64,000 bases of DNA from Duganella dendranthematis (GTDB lineage Bacteria > Pseudomonadota > Gammaproteobacteria > Burkholderiales > Burkholderiaceae_D). Shown in pieces: positions 1-8,674 of this stretch; position 1 is the stretch's first letter; the number at the start of each line of letters is the position of its first letter. The DNA lies in contig NZ_CP051684.1 of assembly GCF_012849375.1 (NCBI RefSeq), positions 4,092,001-4,156,000 of the forward strand. Direction: 5' to 3'. Under the pieces are notes generated by a model. The model was not told the origin of the DNA. It saw only the letters and a program-made list of their open reading frames with translations, and ran no database searches. The translations under genes and the position numbers were made by a program.

Positions 1-2394
1 CGAATCGGTCAGCGTGACGTTGCCGTCGATGCCGAAGCCCATACCCACCGGAATTTGCGCTGCCAGTTCCATGCCCTTCACCTTGGCGCCGACGTTGATC
101 GGCGAGGTGATGGTGTAGTCCGCGAAGACCGCCTTGTTCTGCTCTTGCGAAGCGCGGGTGTCGAGGAAGTTGCCGACGCTCGAACCATAGCCCACGTAGT
201 CCTTCAGGTCCATGTAGAACAGGCCAGCCGACAGCAGGGCGCGCGGTGCGAAGTACCACTGCAGCGACGCATCCAGGTTGGTCGACTTGACGGGCTTCAG
301 TTGCGCGTTACCGCCGTTACCGGTGTGGGTTTCGTCGGTCAGCAGCACGGCGCCGCCCAATGCGCCGTAGTCGGGACGGGTCATGGTGCGCGAGACGCCC
401 AGACGGGCCACCAGGTCGGAGCGCAGGTCGAACTTCAGGTTCAGGCTAGGCAGCGGAATCGTGGTGTTGTTGTCGATCGCCGTTTGCTTGACGAAGCCGC
501 CCCACGGATAGGCTGGCAGGTTGCCGCCGGCCGGCTGGTTAGGCAGGATCTGATAGCCGTTGGAGGTGCCTTCGGTGCGCACGATGCGCAGGCCGACGTT
601 ACCGCTCCAGCCTTCGCCTTCCAGTTCACCCTGGACGTAGAACGCCTTGGTGTTTTCCTTCAGGTTGAACATGTCCTGGTAGTAGGTGCGGCTGACATCG
701 CGGTTGGAGTGCAGGTCGCCCCACGCTTGCAGGATGGCCGGGTCCAGCGCCCAGACGTTTTTAGGGAAGTCGCCGCCCAGGTCGCTACCGAAATTGCCAG
801 GGTAGGTGGTGCCGTTCCATGCCGGGTTGGTGCTGGTGCCGCCGACGTCGGTGTTGGCCCAATTAGGACCTTGCGCCACTTCGAAGTTGGAGCGGGTGTG
901 GTGGGTGCCACGGATGCCGAATTTCAGCTCGCGCAGCGGGCCGGAGTCCAGCTGGAAGGCGGCGTCGATCTGGCCGTAGGTCTCTTTGTCGTCGGTGCTG
1001 GCAGGCGATACGCCGAACACCCAGTCCAGCGGGGTGCCGGTGAAGACGGCGGTATTAATGTTCGGGAATTTGACGGTGGCCGGCGAACCCAGGCCGTTCA
1101 GCTGGTAGCTGGCGCCGGAGTTGTTGACGTCACCTTCAAACACGCCCTGGCTAGGCGTCACGCCTTTGCCTTTGGTGGAACCGGCTTTGGCGGTGAACAC
1201 CAGGCGGTCGGTGGCGCGCCATTTACCGTCCAGGTCAAAGAACTCGGTTTGTGCGTAAGCGCCTTCGCGCACGATGTTGTCGACGATGCCATAACGCAGC
1301 GGCGCAGCAGCGGTGCCTTTATTGGTGAACGATGCCGACACCAGCGTGCCGTTGCGGATCACGTAGCCCGGATCAGGCGCGACGCCGGAACCCAGCATGC
1401 CCGAACCGTTCATGTCGGTCATGTAGTTGGTGTTGTAGTTCGACGCGTCCATCTTCGAACGGAAGTAGGTCGCTTCCAGCGAGAAGTCGCGGCTAGGCTT
1501 GAATTGCAGGTCGATCAAACCGCCTTTGCGCTTGCGCTCCTGCTGGAACAGCGAGGAACCGATCAGGCGCGGGAACCAGACGTTGGCCAGGTCCGGATTG
1601 GTCTTCACGGCGGCGTTGGTCGGTGCAACCTGGGTCCATTGCAGCAACTCCTGGCCATCGCGGCGCAGCGAGCGCTTTTCCGAGAAGCCTTGCACCATTA
1701 GGCCCAGCGTGCCGGCTTCGTTCTTCCAGTTGAACAGGCCACTGAATTGCGGATCGGTTTTTTCCGCCAGGTCGGAATACACCGCCTGCACGGTGGCTTC
1801 CATCGAAATCGCGTTTTTGAAGTCCAGCGGGTGACGGGTCTTGATGTCGATCGAGCCGCTCGAACCGCCTTCCACCTGGTCGGCGGTCGGTGCTTTGTAG
1901 ACCACTACCTGGCCGACGATTTCCGACGGCAGCAGCGAGTACGATGCGGAACGGCCGACGGCGCCGCCCACCTGGTCCAGCACAAACCAGTCGCCGGTCG
2001 ATACGGCGTGGCCGTTGATCAGGGTCTGGGTCAGCGAAGGCGCGGTGCCGCGCATCGAGACGCGGTCGTTTTCATCGAAGCCGCCCGAACCTGCGCCGGA
2101 GGTCGAGATGTTCACGCCCGGTACGCGTTGCAGCGAGTCGGCCACGTTCTTGTCCGGCATTTTGCCGACGTCTTCCGCAGTAATCACGTCGACGTTGCTC
2201 GACGCATTACGCTTGACCGACAGCGATTGTTGCAGCGAACCGCGGATACCGCTGACGATCACGGTTTCCGGCTCCTTGTCGGTCGCTGCCTGCTGCGCCT
2301 GTGCGTTCATCGCGACGCTCAGCGTCAGGATGGCCGCTGCGGTCGCGATGGGCGTTAGTTTGGACATTTTGATGTTATTCGAATTGTGGTACAT
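1..2394 (-). CDS. TonB-dependent receptor, probable chitooligosaccharide/GlcNAc uptake (3' end outside window)
   Basis: Outer-membrane active transporter energised by TonB/ExbBD. The reading frame is open from 2394 to the window edge, giving 798 codons; the C-terminal barrel end is missing. A signal peptide ending near AQAQ is followed by a plug domain with VIVSGIRGSL, the 'D-V-I-T-A-E-D-V-G-K-M-P-D-K-N-V-A' stretch and LQRVPGVN typical of the large proteobacterial TonB receptor family (TIGR01782 type), then beta-barrel sequence. I chose ATG 2394 because GGGAGGGA lies just upstream; the in-frame ATG 2367 has no ribosome binding site. It diverges from a GntR regulator and chitinase and shares an operator-like motif with the nag operon, which is why a chitin-derived substrate is inferred. 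The substrate itself is not visible in the sequence. Confidence 0.9.
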   Translation of the reverse strand, partial: MYHNSNNIKMSKLTPIATAAAILTLSVAMNAQAQQAATDKEPETVIVSGIRGSLQQSLSVKRNASSNVDVITAEDVGKMPDKNVADSLQRVPGVNISTSGAGSGGFDENDRVSMRGTAPSLTQTLINGHAVSTGDWFVLDQVGGAVGRSASYSLLPSEIVGQVVVYKAPTADQVEGGSSGSIDIKTRHPLDFKNAISMEATVQAVYSDLAEKTDPQFSGLFNWKNEAGTLGLMVQGFSEKRSLRRDGQELLQWTQVAPTNAAVKTNPDLANVWFPRLIGSSLFQQERKRKGGLIDLQFKPSRDFSLEATYFRSKMDASNYNTNYMTDMNGSGMLGSGVAPDPGYVIRNGTLVSASFTNKGTAAAPLRYGIVDNIVREGAYAQTEFFDLDGKWRATDRLVFTAKAGSTKGKGVTPSQGVFEGDVNNSGASYQLNGLGSPATVKFPNINTAVFTGTPLDWVFGVSPASTDDKETYGQIDAAFQLDSGPLRELKFGIRGTHHTRSNFEVAQGPNWANTDVGGTSTNPAWNGTTYPGNFGSDLGGDFPKNVWALDPAILQAWGDLHSNRDVSRTYYQDMFNLKENTKAFYVQGELEGEGWSGNVGLRIVRTEGTSNGYQILPNQPAGGNLPAYPWGGFVKQTAIDNNTTIPLPSLNLKFDLRSDLVARLGVSRTMTRPDYGALGGAVLLTDETHTGNGGNAQLKPVKSTNLDASLQWYFAPRALLSAGLFYMDLKDYVGYGSSVGNFLDTRASQEQNKAVFADYTITSPINVGAKVKGMELAAQIPVGMGFGIDGNVTLTDS

Positions 2395-2494
2395 GTTCCC
2401 TCCCGTTGATGAAGGCTCCGCCGAGCCCGCTTGATTGTTGATGTGTTTCTTGTTCACCTTTAAAACCAATCCAACGCCAATATACTCGCGTTTC

Positions 2495-2511
2495 AATACC
2501 AGATCACTACC
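2495..2511 (+). promoter_or_regulatory. Candidate GntR operator, TonB-receptor side
   Basis: AATACCAGATCACTACC holds two TACC half-sites 11 bp apart, about one helical turn. It matches the nag-operon site (reverse complement of 16232-16248) at 14 of 17 positions. It lies about 100 bp upstream of the receptor start and abuts a possible -35 (TTGAAA on the minus strand). The function is inferred from recurrence and position. Confidence 0.5.
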
Positions 2512-2535
2512 ACTTTAAAATTCTTTTTTGTTATG

Positions 2536-2552
2536 TTGTATGCAGCATACAA
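2536..2552. promoter_or_regulatory. 17-bp perfect palindrome in receptor/regulator intergenic region
   Basis: TTGTATGC-A-GCATACAA is a perfect inverted repeat with a one-base centre, in the 364-bp divergent intergenic region 2395-2758. Its size and TTGTA...TACAA ends resemble operators of GntR/HutC-type and LacI-type repressors. It differs from the TACC-N7-TACC motif found elsewhere in this region, so it may bind a second regulator. Confidence 0.45.
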
Positions 2553-2705
2553 AGTGGCTTTTAAGTAACGTGGTAATACCGGATCGCGGGTGGTATGGAT
2601 GCCGTTTGTGCGCCGTTGCAACACAAATAAAGCCTTTACCTAAAGGGTGTATGCCGTAATGATGAAAATTTTTGCAGCAGCGGCGGGAGGGCGTGGATTT
2701 CTGCT

Positions 2706-2722
2706 GGTCTTTTTTTGGTATT
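2706..2722 (+). promoter_or_regulatory. Candidate GntR operator, autoregulatory
   Basis: GGTCTTTTTTTGGTATT matches the nag-operon site GGTATTTAACTGGTATT at 13 of 17 positions and lies 36 bp before the regulator ATG, a position suited to autorepression of the regulator-chitinase transcript. The T-run raises the chance of a coincidental match, so this is the weakest of the three sites. Confidence 0.4.
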
Positions 2723-2758
2723 ATCGTCGAACAATGATAGAGAGGATGTCTTATCGTC

Positions 2759-3514
2759 ATGAAAAACGATCAAACGAGTCCACTGGTACACATCCAGCAG
2801 CACCTCAATGAGACCAGTAACCTGCCTCTGTATCAACGTCTCCAGCGTGCCTTGCGGTCGGCTATCGAACTGCATTTGCTGAAGCCCGAAGACGCCTTGC
2901 CGGCCGAGCGCCAACTGGCGGCCGACCTGGAAATTTCGCGCATCACGGTGCGTAAGGCCATCGATGGCCTGGTCAGCGAAGGGGTGCTGATACGCCGGCC
3001 CGGCTCCGGTAACTTCATCAATACCCGCATCGAAAAGAACTTCGCCAAGCTGACTTCTTTTTCCGAAGACATGCGGGCGCGCGGACGCACGCCGCGCAGC
3101 GTGTGGCTGAAGCGCTCCGAAGGCACGGTGACGCCGGACGAAGCGATGCGGCTGCGGCTCAGCCCCGGTTCGCGCGTATTTCGCTTCAACCGCATGCGCT
3201 ATGCGGACGAGGTGCCGATGTGTCTTGAGTACGCGACCATCGTGGCATCCTGCCTGCCGTCGCTGGATGCGGTGGACGTGTCGATGTACGACGCGCTGGA
3301 ACGCTCCGGCAATCGGCCGGTGCGGGCGTTGCAGCGTTTGTCGGCACTGCTGCTGAACGCCGAGCAGGCCACGCTGTTGCAGGCGAAGGAGGGCGATGCC
3401 GGCCTGGCGGTGGAACGCCTGGGCTTTTTGCGCGACGGACGCGCGGTGGAATTCTGCCGCTCCTACTTCCGTGGCGATATGTATGACTTTGTGGCGGAAC
3501 TGAATGCGAGCTAA
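2759..3514 (+). CDS. GntR-family (HutC/UTRA) transcriptional regulator, probable amino-sugar sensor
   Basis: A 251-aa regulator. The N-terminal winged helix-turn-helix (about residues 18-85: LPLYQRLQRALRSAI, then LPAERQLAADLEISRITVRKA) is the GntR DNA-binding domain. The C-terminal 140 residues have the UTRA ligand-binding layout of the NagR/DasR group. The start at 2759 follows GAGAGGA at about 12 nt. It diverges from a TonB receptor, overlaps the chitinase gene and lies near nag catabolic genes, so a GlcNAc-6-phosphate-like or glucosamine-6-phosphate effector is a reasonable inference. Candidate operators lie at 2495-2511, 2706-2722 and 16232-16248. The product may equally sense another chitin-derived sugar phosphate. 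Confidence 0.88.
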   Translation: MKNDQTSPLVHIQQHLNETSNLPLYQRLQRALRSAIELHLLKPEDALPAERQLAADLEISRITVRKAIDGLVSEGVLIRRPGSGNFINTRIEKNFAKLTSFSEDMRARGRTPRSVWLKRSEGTVTPDEAMRLRLSPGSRVFRFNRMRYADEVPMCLEYATIVASCLPSLDAVDVSMYDALERSGNRPVRALQRLSALLLNAEQATLLQAKEGDAGLAVERLGFLRDGRAVEFCRSYFRGDMYDFVAELNAS

Positions 3515-4724
3515 TTTGATTTTGAGTGCGGCCATGCTGGCTGCGTTGCCGGTGACTTCTGTCGCGGCGTCTGAAGTCGTCGGCTACTATCCGGGCTGGA
3601 AGCACGAGACGTTTCCGGTGTCGTCGGTGGATGCCGCCAAGCTGACCATGGCGCTGTATGCGTTTGTGGACCTGTGCTGGGACGGCAAGCATGGCAATGC
3701 CGATCCAGCCATCAACGATGTGGCGCCGTGCCAGCAGCCGCTCAACGGCGCACTGGCGTGGCGCGACGAAGCGGCCGACGGCGCCAACCTGCGCGCGCTG
3801 GTGGCGCTGAAACAGCAGCATCCGCAATTCAAGGTGGTGATTTCGGTCGGCGGGTGGAACTGGTCAAACCGCTTTTCCAACGTAGCGGCATCGGCGCCGG
3901 CGCGCGCCAACTTTATCGCGTCGTCATTGCAGGCGATGCGGCGCTATGGGCTGGATGGCGTCGATCTCGATTGGGAATATCCCGGCGAGGCCGGCGTGCC
4001 TTGCGTGGCGGGCGAAGTGTGCGCGCGGCCTGAGGATAAACAGAACTTCGTGGTGCTGGCGCGCGAACTGCGCGCGGCGTTCGACAAGGCGGGCAAGCAG
4101 GATGGCAAGCGTTACACCATCACCATCGCCGCTGGCGGCAACGGCAATTATGTCGGCGATGGCGCGTGGGTGAAGGAGCTGGCGCGGAGCCTGGACTGGA
4201 TCAATATCATGGCGTACGACTATCACATGCCATGGGAGAAAAGCACCGGCCATCATGCGGCGCTGTACGCGGACGCCAGGGACCCGGCGACGGCCAACGG
4301 CTTTTATGCATCGCGTTCTGTGCAGCGCTATCTGGACGCCGGCGTAACGAAGGATAAGCTGGTGCTGGGCGTGCCGTTCTACGGCTACGGCTGGAAGGGC
4401 TGCGCGGCGGGGCCGGATGGCGACGGGCAGTATCAGCTTTGCCAGGGCGGCGTGACCGATGGCATCGAGGGCGGCAATTCGTATGGCTATGGGCAGGTGC
4501 TGCGGCGTGGGGCGGGATATCAGCGCTACTGGAATGCGTCGGCGCGCGTGCCGTATCTGTATAACGCGGCGGAGCAGGTGTGGATCACGTATGAAGATCC
4601 GGTGTCACTGGGGGAGAAGACGCGCTATATCAAGCAGCAGGGCTTGCGCGGTGCGATGTTCTGGGAGTTGAGTGCCGATAGCGACGGGCGGTTGCTGCAA
4701 GCGCTATCGGACGGCATGCGTTGA
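3504..4724 (+). CDS. Secreted glycoside hydrolase family 18 chitinase
   Basis: A 406-aa protein with a signal peptide (residues 1-22, cleavage near VAAS) and a GH18 barrel. The catalytic signature DGVDLDWE occupies residues 151-158, with Glu158 as the general acid; SVGGW, the second conserved barrel motif, is near residue 115. It hydrolyses beta-1,4 linkages in chitin by substrate-assisted retention. There is no chitin-binding module, so it is a single-domain enzyme. The ATG at 3504 overlaps the end of the GntR gene by 11 bp, indicating co-transcription and translational coupling. Products would feed the adjacent TonB receptor and the nag operon. Confidence 0.93.
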   Translation: MRANLILSAAMLAALPVTSVAASEVVGYYPGWKHETFPVSSVDAAKLTMALYAFVDLCWDGKHGNADPAINDVAPCQQPLNGALAWRDEAADGANLRALVALKQQHPQFKVVISVGGWNWSNRFSNVAASAPARANFIASSLQAMRRYGLDGVDLDWEYPGEAGVPCVAGEVCARPEDKQNFVVLARELRAAFDKAGKQDGKRYTITIAAGGNGNYVGDGAWVKELARSLDWINIMAYDYHMPWEKSTGHHAALYADARDPATANGFYASRSVQRYLDAGVTKDKLVLGVPFYGYGWKGCAAGPDGDGQYQLCQGGVTDGIEGGNSYGYGQVLRRGAGYQRYWNASARVPYLYNAAEQVWITYEDPVSLGEKTRYIKQQGLRGAMFWELSADSDGRLLQALSDGMR

Positions 4725-4741
4725 ACCCCGAAGGGCCACGC

Positions 4742-4771
4742 GGGGTCTGACCCCGCATGGGGTCAGACCCC
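4742..4771. repeat. Dispersed palindromic repeat, copy 1 of 3 (GGGGTCTGACCCC family)
   Basis: Two 13-bp palindromes, GGGGTC-T-GACCCC and GGGGTC-A-GACCCC, are separated by a 4-nt spacer and are reverse complements of each other. Other copies lie at 13104-13133 and 55101-55130. This copy sits between the convergent chitinase and TPR genes. Confidence 0.85.
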
Positions 4772-4793
4772 AACCGCTGCGCAGCGGTTGGGG
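4768..4793. terminator. 26-bp perfect palindrome between convergent genes, possible bidirectional terminator
   Basis: CCCCAACCGCTGC is followed directly by its exact reverse complement. It partly overlaps the preceding dispersed repeat and fills the gap between two convergent stop codons. There is no clear T-run, so Rho-independent termination is uncertain. Confidence 0.45.
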
Positions 4794-4800
4794 GAAAAGC

Positions 4801-6108
4801 TTACTTGGCTTCGGCCGGTGCGATTTTCGGGCCGGTCGCGTACATGATCCAGTAGCGTGCCAGGTCGGCGCGCGGATCGGTGCCGGTGGCCAGTGGCTTC
4901 AGCACTTCAACGCCTTCGTCCTTCTTGCCGGCGATGATCATGGCGTAACCCAGACGCAGCTTGGCGTCGTCAGGATTCTTGGCCACGCCTTTGGCGATAC
5001 CTTGCTTCATCAGGTCGATGCCTTTATCGCCTTGGCCCATGGTCACGAAGATGTAACCCAGATTGACCAGGCCAACGCCGTCTTTCGACTTCTGCGCCGC
5101 TGCGATGCCGCTTTCGATGTTTTTCGCATCGTCCGCTGCACCCTTGTTGGCGCTGGCGCGGATGCTGTCCAGTTCCTTCTTGTCCTTGCCGGCCGGGATG
5201 GCGCCTGGGTAGGCCTTGTCCATCGCGGTTTTCGCTTCGGTGAAGAAGCCGCCCAGCACGGCCAACTGTGCCTGATCGACATAGTCTTCGGTTTCCATCT
5301 TCGACGGTGCGACCACGGACTTGATGCGGTCCATGTCCAGGTCCAGACGGTTGTTGTAGGTCTTCTTGCCGCGGGTGCGGTTCAGCAGATCGTTCCAGTA
5401 ATCTTCGGTCGGGTAGTAGCGGGTCAGCTCTTCGACGGCTTGCAGATACAGGACGGTGTCCTTGGTCTTGATGCCGACGTTACCCAGCAGGTTCAGGGTG
5501 TCTTTCGACGGCGCGGTGCCAGCGGCCTTGGCGGCTTCGATATCCTTCAGCGCTTCGGTCTTGGCGGCAGCAAAGTCGTTCTTCAGGAAGTACGAACGGA
5601 CGATGAACTGGCGCTGCTTGTTCTTGTCGCCCGATTCGGTACCATAACGCTCAAACCATTTGATGGCGTTGTCGTAGTCTTTCAGGTTGCTGTAGTAGAT
5701 GCCGGCGACAGCGTCGATGAAACGCAGCTTGTCTTCAGGCTTCAGGCGGCCCGACTCGATCATCGCTTGCAGACCCTTGACAGTCATCTCGTGGTTGCCC
5801 GATGCCTGGCCCAGTTGCACGCGCATCTGGTTCAGCACGAAGTCTTCGTATGGGGTGATGTTCGGCATGGCGGCCGACTGGTCGATGCGGGTCTGGACTT
5901 CGGTGAAGTTCTTGGCATCCAGCAGAGGCTTGATCTGTGCTGGATCGATCAGTTTGAAGATCTCAGGGCGAACGGCGTCTTTCGGTGCTTCCGGCGCTTT
6001 CTTTTCTTCAGCGGCGTGGACTGGGGCCATGCCCACGATGGCGGGAGCGGCGTTCAGGCCGATGGCGGCCAGGAGCAGGCTAATACGAGCAAGACGGGAG
6101 TGGGACAT
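4801..6108 (-). CDS. Exported tetratricopeptide-like protein of unknown function
   Basis: A 435-aa protein with a Sec signal peptide (about residues 1-32, cleavage after VHA). The mature part is almost all alpha-helical with TPR-like pairs such as 'YYSNLKDYDNAIKWFERYG' and 'LVNLGYIFVTMGQGDKGIDLMKQGIAKG'. The start is supported by GAAGGA 6 nt upstream of ATG 6108. It lies 46 bp downstream of the nag-operon ABC ATPase, in the same direction, but has its own ribosome binding site and may be a separate unit. TPR proteins are scaffolds; nothing here names a partner. A periplasmic location is inferred from the signal peptide. Confidence 0.8.
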   Translation of the reverse strand: MSHSRLARISLLLAAIGLNAAPAIVGMAPVHAAEEKKAPEAPKDAVRPEIFKLIDPAQIKPLLDAKNFTEVQTRIDQSAAMPNITPYEDFVLNQMRVQLGQASGNHEMTVKGLQAMIESGRLKPEDKLRFIDAVAGIYYSNLKDYDNAIKWFERYGTESGDKNKQRQFIVRSYFLKNDFAAAKTEALKDIEAAKAAGTAPSKDTLNLLGNVGIKTKDTVLYLQAVEELTRYYPTEDYWNDLLNRTRGKKTYNNRLDLDMDRIKSVVAPSKMETEDYVDQAQLAVLGGFFTEAKTAMDKAYPGAIPAGKDKKELDSIRASANKGAADDAKNIESGIAAAQKSKDGVGLVNLGYIFVTMGQGDKGIDLMKQGIAKGVAKNPDDAKLRLGYAMIIAGKKDEGVEVLKPLATGTDPRADLARYWIMYATGPKIAPAEAK

Positions 6109-6154
6109 GGTTATCCTTCAATCAAACACATTGGGAATGTAAACCCGCGTATTG

Positions 6155-7282
6155 TTACACAAAACCGGCTGAAACTCCGAATTCAACCGTGTCGCGGCGC
6201 AGCGCCTGGCCGCTGCTGTTAAATAGCAGGCAACGGGCTGGCGGCAGGTGTACGCGCGCGCGGCCGCCGGCATGCAGCGGCGCGGCTTCGGCAGGCTGCT
6301 TGACAGCGATCATCTCCGGCAGGCCGGCCAGCGTGGCATAGGCAATCGACTGGTCGCCGAGGTACTCCACATGGCCGATGCCGACGTCGATCACGTTGTC
6401 CTGCTGCTGCGAGGCGATGGACAGATGTTCGGCGCGCACGCCCAGTGTGACCTGGTCGCCGACGCTCACGCCTTGAACCGTCGCGACCTTCACCACGCCG
6501 CCGCCGGACAAACGCAGCGAAGCGTAGGTGTCGTCCGCCGCGACGATCTCGCCGGGGATAAAGTTCATCTTCGGTGTGCCGAGGAAGCCGGCCACGAACA
6601 GGTTGGCCGGTGCGTTGTACAGTTCATGCGGCGTGCCGACTTGCTCGATGCGGCCGCCGTTGAACACCACGATGCGCTGGCCCAGCGTCATTGCTTCCAC
6701 CTGGTCGTGGGTAACGTAGATCATGGTGGTTTTCAGTTCGCCGTGCAGGCGGCTCAGTTCCACCCGCATCTGCACGCGCAGGCTGGCGTCGAGGTTGGAC
6801 AGCGGTTCGTCGAACAAGAATACTTCCGGCTTGCGCACGATGGCGCGGCCGATCGCCACGCGCTGGCGCTGGCCGCCCGACAGTTCCTTCGGCTTGCGCT
6901 TCAGCAGCGGCGTGATTTGCAGGATGGCGGCGGCGCGTTCGACGGCCGCCTGCACTTCGCCCGGTTTGCGGCCTGCCAGCTTGAGGGCGAAGGCCATGTT
7001 CTCGAACACCGTCATATGCGGGTAGAGCGCGTAGGACTGGAACACCATGGCCAGTTTGCGTTGCGCCGGCGCGATGTCGTTGGCCAGCACGCCGCCGATG
7101 TGCAGCGTACCGTCGCTGATGGTTTCCAGGCCGGCGATCATGCGCAGCAGCGTGGACTTGCCGCAGCCGGACGGGCCGACGAAGACCATGAATTCGCCGT
7201 CGGCGATATCGAGGTCGATGCCGTGGATGACCGGCGTTTTGTCGTAGTGCTTGACGATGCCTTTGAGGCTGACGCTGGCCAT
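6155..7282 (-). CDS. Sugar ABC transporter ATPase (MsmK/UgpC type)
   Basis: A 375-aa nucleotide-binding subunit that powers MalF/MalG-type sugar importers. Walker A GPSGCGKST is near residue 36, the LSGGQRQRVA signature near residue 134, Walker B VFLFDEPLSNLD follows, and the H-loop lies in YVTHDQVEAMTLG. The C-terminal 130 residues form the OB-fold regulatory domain of this subfamily. It is the last clear member of the nag operon; the permeases and binding protein lie upstream in the same operon without an ATPase of their own, so this is their likely partner. It starts 4 bp after the MFS gene. Confidence 0.92.
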   Translation of the reverse strand: MASVSLKGIVKHYDKTPVIHGIDLDIADGEFMVFVGPSGCGKSTLLRMIAGLETISDGTLHIGGVLANDIAPAQRKLAMVFQSYALYPHMTVFENMAFALKLAGRKPGEVQAAVERAAAILQITPLLKRKPKELSGGQRQRVAIGRAIVRKPEVFLFDEPLSNLDASLRVQMRVELSRLHGELKTTMIYVTHDQVEAMTLGQRIVVFNGGRIEQVGTPHELYNAPANLFVAGFLGTPKMNFIPGEIVAADDTYASLRLSGGGVVKVATVQGVSVGDQVTLGVRAEHLSIASQQQDNVIDVGIGHVEYLGDQSIAYATLAGLPEMIAVKQPAEAAPLHAGGRARVHLPPARCLLFNSSGQALRRDTVEFGVSAGFV

Positions 7283-7286
7283 GTGC

Positions 7287-8582
7287 TTAGACCACCTGTC
7301 CTTCGGCCGGCGCGGCCGGGGGCTGCGGACGCGCGGCCATTGGAATTACCTGCGACAGCACCGCGACCGGAATCGCGCACACCATCACCCAGATGAAGAA
7401 GTGCTGATAGCCCAGCGCGATCTGAATGTCGCCGCTGAACAGCTTAAACAGTACAAGGCCAAGCTGCATGATGCCGGTGGCGAAGGCGTAATGCGCGGTC
7501 TGGTATTTGCCGGGCGCGACCACCTGCATCATGTACAGGATCAGGCCCACGAAGCCGAAGCCGTAGCCGAACATTTCGACACTGAGCGCGGTGGCGATGA
7601 TGGACAGGTCGGTCGGCTGGTAGTGGGAAAGCAGATAGAAGGCGACATTCGGAAGGTTGACCGCGAGGATCAGCCACAGGATGGCGCGCTTGAGGCTCAG
7701 CCACGAGGTGAAGTAGCCGCCGGCGATGGAGCCGACCAGGAACGCCACGGTGCCGACGGTGCCGTACACCGCACCCACTTCGGCGGTGCTCAATCCCAGG
7801 CCGCCGAGATTGCGCGCCTCGCGCAGGAACAGCGGGCCGATCGACTGAACCTGCGCCTCGCCGGCGCGGAACAGGATGATGAAGACGATCGAGACCCAGA
7901 TGCCGGGCTTCTTGAAGAATTCGACGATGACCTCGCGCAGCGTGCGCGCGATGGAGGCGGCGTTGGTGCCGGCGCTGACGGTGTTCCTCGCCAGCGGCAG
8001 CGACCAGCTGTTGTACAGACCCAGTGCGATCATCATGCCGCCCAGGATGCAGAAGCAGATGGTCCATGCCGGCACCACGCCGATAGTCTTTTCAAAGTGC
8101 CCGGCCAGCAGCAGCAATGCGCCAGTGGTGAAGAACTTGGCGGCGTTGAAGAAGGTGCCGGTCCAGCCGGCGTACTTGGCCTGGTCTTTTTCATCCAGGC
8201 TGGTGATGTACAAACCGTCGCACGCGATGTCGTGGGTGGCGGCGGAAATGCCGACCAGTGCCAGCATCGCCATGCAGGCGGCGAACCAGAACGGCGCTTG
8301 CAGCGCCAATGCCACGCCGCCCAGGCACAAGCCGCCGAAGACCTGGAAGAAGGTCACCACCAGTTTTTTGCTTGGCGCCAGTTCCAGGAAGGGACTCCAC
8401 AACGGCTTGAACACCCAGGCAAAGCCGATCAAGCCAGTCCAGTGATTCAGCTCGTCGTTGGGCACGCCCATGCTCTTCAACATCTGGTTGGCCACGATGG
8501 CCACGGCAAAGAAGGGCAGGCCTTGCGCGAGATACAGGCTGGGTACCCACAGCTTGGGATTGCGGATCGAATCGATGCTCAT
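7287..8582 (-). CDS. MFS permease, AmpG-like, probable amino-sugar or chitobiose/muropeptide importer
   Basis: A 431-aa protein with about 12 hydrophobic segments, beginning 'NPKLWVPSLYLAQGLPFFAV' as in AmpG-like major facilitator permeases. The family moves GlcNAc-containing saccharides such as anhydromuropeptides across the inner membrane. Its place in the nag operon beside a GH3 hexosaminidase suggests import of a chitin disaccharide that the hexosaminidase then splits. It forms a second uptake route beside the ABC system of the same operon. A dispersed palindrome (8604-8666) fills the 92-bp gap to the hexosaminidase gene. Substrate is inferred. Confidence 0.85.
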   Translation of the reverse strand: MSIDSIRNPKLWVPSLYLAQGLPFFAVAIVANQMLKSMGVPNDELNHWTGLIGFAWVFKPLWSPFLELAPSKKLVVTFFQVFGGLCLGGVALALQAPFWFAACMAMLALVGISAATHDIACDGLYITSLDEKDQAKYAGWTGTFFNAAKFFTTGALLLLAGHFEKTIGVVPAWTICFCILGGMMIALGLYNSWSLPLARNTVSAGTNAASIARTLREVIVEFFKKPGIWVSIVFIILFRAGEAQVQSIGPLFLREARNLGGLGLSTAEVGAVYGTVGTVAFLVGSIAGGYFTSWLSLKRAILWLILAVNLPNVAFYLLSHYQPTDLSIIATALSVEMFGYGFGFVGLILYMMQVVAPGKYQTAHYAFATGIMQLGLVLFKLFSGDIQIALGYQHFFIWVMVCAIPVAVLSQVIPMAARPQPPAAPAEGQVV

Positions 8583-8603
8583 GAAGCGTTATCTCCTCCA
8601 GCC

Positions 8604-8666
8604 CGTCATTCCCGCGCAGGCGGGAATCCATGCTGAGTATGGACTCCCGCCTGCGCGGGAGCGACG
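8604..8666. repeat. REP-like inverted repeat (CGTCATTCCCGCG family), copy 1 of 3, inside the nag operon
   Basis: CGTCATTCCCGCGCAGGCGG and, inverted, the CCGCCTGCGCGGGAGCGACG arm surround a short centre. The two arms are long and nearly exact complements. Related copies lie at 59025-59087 and 63339-63410. It would form a strong hairpin in the operon mRNA between the hexosaminidase and MFS genes. Confidence 0.88.
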
Positions 8667-8674
8667 GTGTTGGT

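Noticed and set aside
55..1701. 548-codon open frame on the plus strand
   Set aside because: Antisense to the TonB receptor, whose plug and barrel motifs read continuously on the minus strand.
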